Source: an uncultured Fidelibacterota bacterium
GTDB taxonomy: Bacteria > Fidelibacterota > Marinisomatia > Marinisomatales > Marinisomataceae
DNA: 64,000 nt
Reading direction: 5' to 3'
NCBI GenBank assembly: GCA_902576865.1
Contig: CACGWZ010000003.1
Coordinates: forward strand, 19,735-83,734
The notes beneath the pieces are model-generated. The model was not told the DNA's origin and did no database searches. It saw only the letters and a program-made list of their open reading frames with translations. Positions 63,361 to 64,000 of this stretch are shown here, one piece after another. The position numbers and the translations under genes were made by a program. The stretch's first letter is position 1. The number at the start of each line of letters is the position of its first letter.

Positions 63361-64000
63361 AAATTTATTTATTAATTGCTAAAAGATTTTTATTTCCAAG
63401 AAATGATTTTCGTTATAATACAATTAATTTTATATCATTTATAGGTCTTTTCATTGGCGCTGCTGCAATAGTGTTATCTGTTTCTGTACTTAATGGTTTT
63501 CAAGGAATTTTACAAACCGAAGCTAAAAAAATTTATGGTGATTATTTGGTTGAAGATATAAGCAATACTAGCTTTCTTAGAGATTTAAATATGGATGATG
63601 AAAATTATTCAATTTTCCAGGAAAATGAATTTTTAATTGTATCTAATCAAAAACAGAACCTAATAAAATTTAAATCTGTATCGAACGAATCTTTGAATGA
63701 TTTTTACGAACTTGATTTGCAAAATAATTTCAAGGCATTATCCAACGAAGATGTGATAATTGGTAATTTGCTTGCAAATCGACTGAATGTTGACATTGGA
63801 GATAGCATTCAGATAATATCTAAAGATTTTAAACTTAATTCCTATAGTCTTCCTGATATTTATGAGTTTAGAGTTGCAAATATTTTTTCAAATAGAATTT
63901 TAAGAGCTAATGATTTCCTAGTATTTGGAGTGAATAAAGAAATCTTCAAAAATGCAAACTTTTCTGCAGAGATAAATGGATATATTGGAAGCATTAAAGA
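63357..64000 (+). CDS. LolC/E-type lipoprotein-release permease, 3' end cut by the window
   Basis: ATG 63357 overlaps the previous stop by 4 bases (ATGA). About 214 residues are visible: KRFLFPRNDFRYNTINFISFIG (shortened) leads into the first transmembrane helix FIGLFIGAAAIVLSVSVLNGF, followed by the periplasmic MacB-like domain with NLLANRLNVDIGDSIQII. The C-terminal FtsX helices lie beyond 64000. Together with the upstream permease it may form a LolCE heterodimer that releases lipoproteins for the outer membrane; the ATPase LolD is not seen. Confidence 0.85.
   Translation, partial: MKIYLLIAKRFLFPRNDFRYNTINFISFIGLFIGAAAIVLSVSVLNGFQGILQTEAKKIYGDYLVEDISNTSFLRDLNMDDENYSIFQENEFLIVSNQKQNLIKFKSVSNESLNDFYELDLQNNFKALSNEDVIIGNLLANRLNVDIGDSIQIISKDFKLNSYSLPDIYEFRVANIFSNRILRANDFLVFGVNKEIFKNANFSAEINGYIGSIK

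Overview
The window is a dense, strongly AT-rich stretch of bacterial chromosome. It holds about 65 genes, almost all on the + strand, packed with frequent start/stop overlaps and no intergenic gap above about 225 bases. I see no phage, insertion sequence, CRISPR array or integron; this is core genome of a streamlined Gram-negative bacterium. The mixture points to a marine lineage of the Bacteroidetes/Chlorobi/Marinimicrobia (SAR406) neighbourhood: Na+-NQR with NhaD, outer-membrane TonB receptor with a carboxypeptidase-regulatory-like domain, BNR/PKD/cohesin surface proteins, a DUF3098-like protein, a tiny basic COX24/mS38-like protein, and a System I (Ccm) cytochrome c pathway. Marinimicrobia is my best guess, by inference only.

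Layout. 1-4377 (minus): a cut-off BNR-repeat protein, a PKD/cohesin lipoprotein, a saccharopine-dehydrogenase-like enzyme, tRNA-Asp and a DUF3098-like membrane protein. 4471-10590 (plus): mltG, pcrA/uvrD, fur, a YhaM-like protein whose HD metal site looks destroyed, and an outer-membrane barrel candidate. 10587-12814 (minus): a TonB-dependent receptor under a clear cobalamin riboswitch, so probably a B12 transporter. 12872-29300 (plus): HNH protein, trpS, scpAB, rluB-like, cmk, rpsA, ybbR, tsaD, a lipoprotein, serS, plsC, rfaE2, mltD-like, HU, the 31-residue basic protein, nadK, pepC and a membrane protein. 29280-31433: proline dehydrogenase (minus) divergent from an adrenodoxin-reductase-like flavoprotein. 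31523-39821: nqrABCDEF, apbE, a previously easy-to-miss nqrM on the opposite strand, and nhaD, together a sodium-cycling module. 39821-47098: cobalamin adenosyltransferase, DHH phosphoesterase, ispH, pdxST, dxs and methylmalonyl-CoA mutase large subunit. 47102-51562: ccmE-ccmF-(29-residue ORF)-ccmA-ccmB-ccmC-ccmD with a cysteine-type CcmE. 51581-62216: archaeal-type GAPDH-like protein, MBL hydrolase, tilS, ftsH, folP, cdaA, a PNPOx-UbiA fusion, prfB with a programmed +1 frameshift, and lysS. 62213-64000: two LolC/E-type permeases, the first broken by a frameshift, the second cut by the window end.

How it fits together. Three functional threads recur. (1) Sodium bioenergetics: Na+-NQR is accompanied by both known cofactor/maturation helpers (ApbE, NqrM) and a Na+/H+ antiporter, while a UbiA-type prenyltransferase may contribute to quinone synthesis. 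(2) B12: riboswitch-controlled uptake, PduO-type adenosylation and a B12-dependent mutase. (3) c-di-AMP: CdaA, a separate YbbR-like protein and a DHH/DHHA1 phosphodiesterase. The most unusual items are the Cys-type Ccm operon with its extra 29-residue protein, the degenerate YhaM-like protein and the PNPOx-UbiA fusion.
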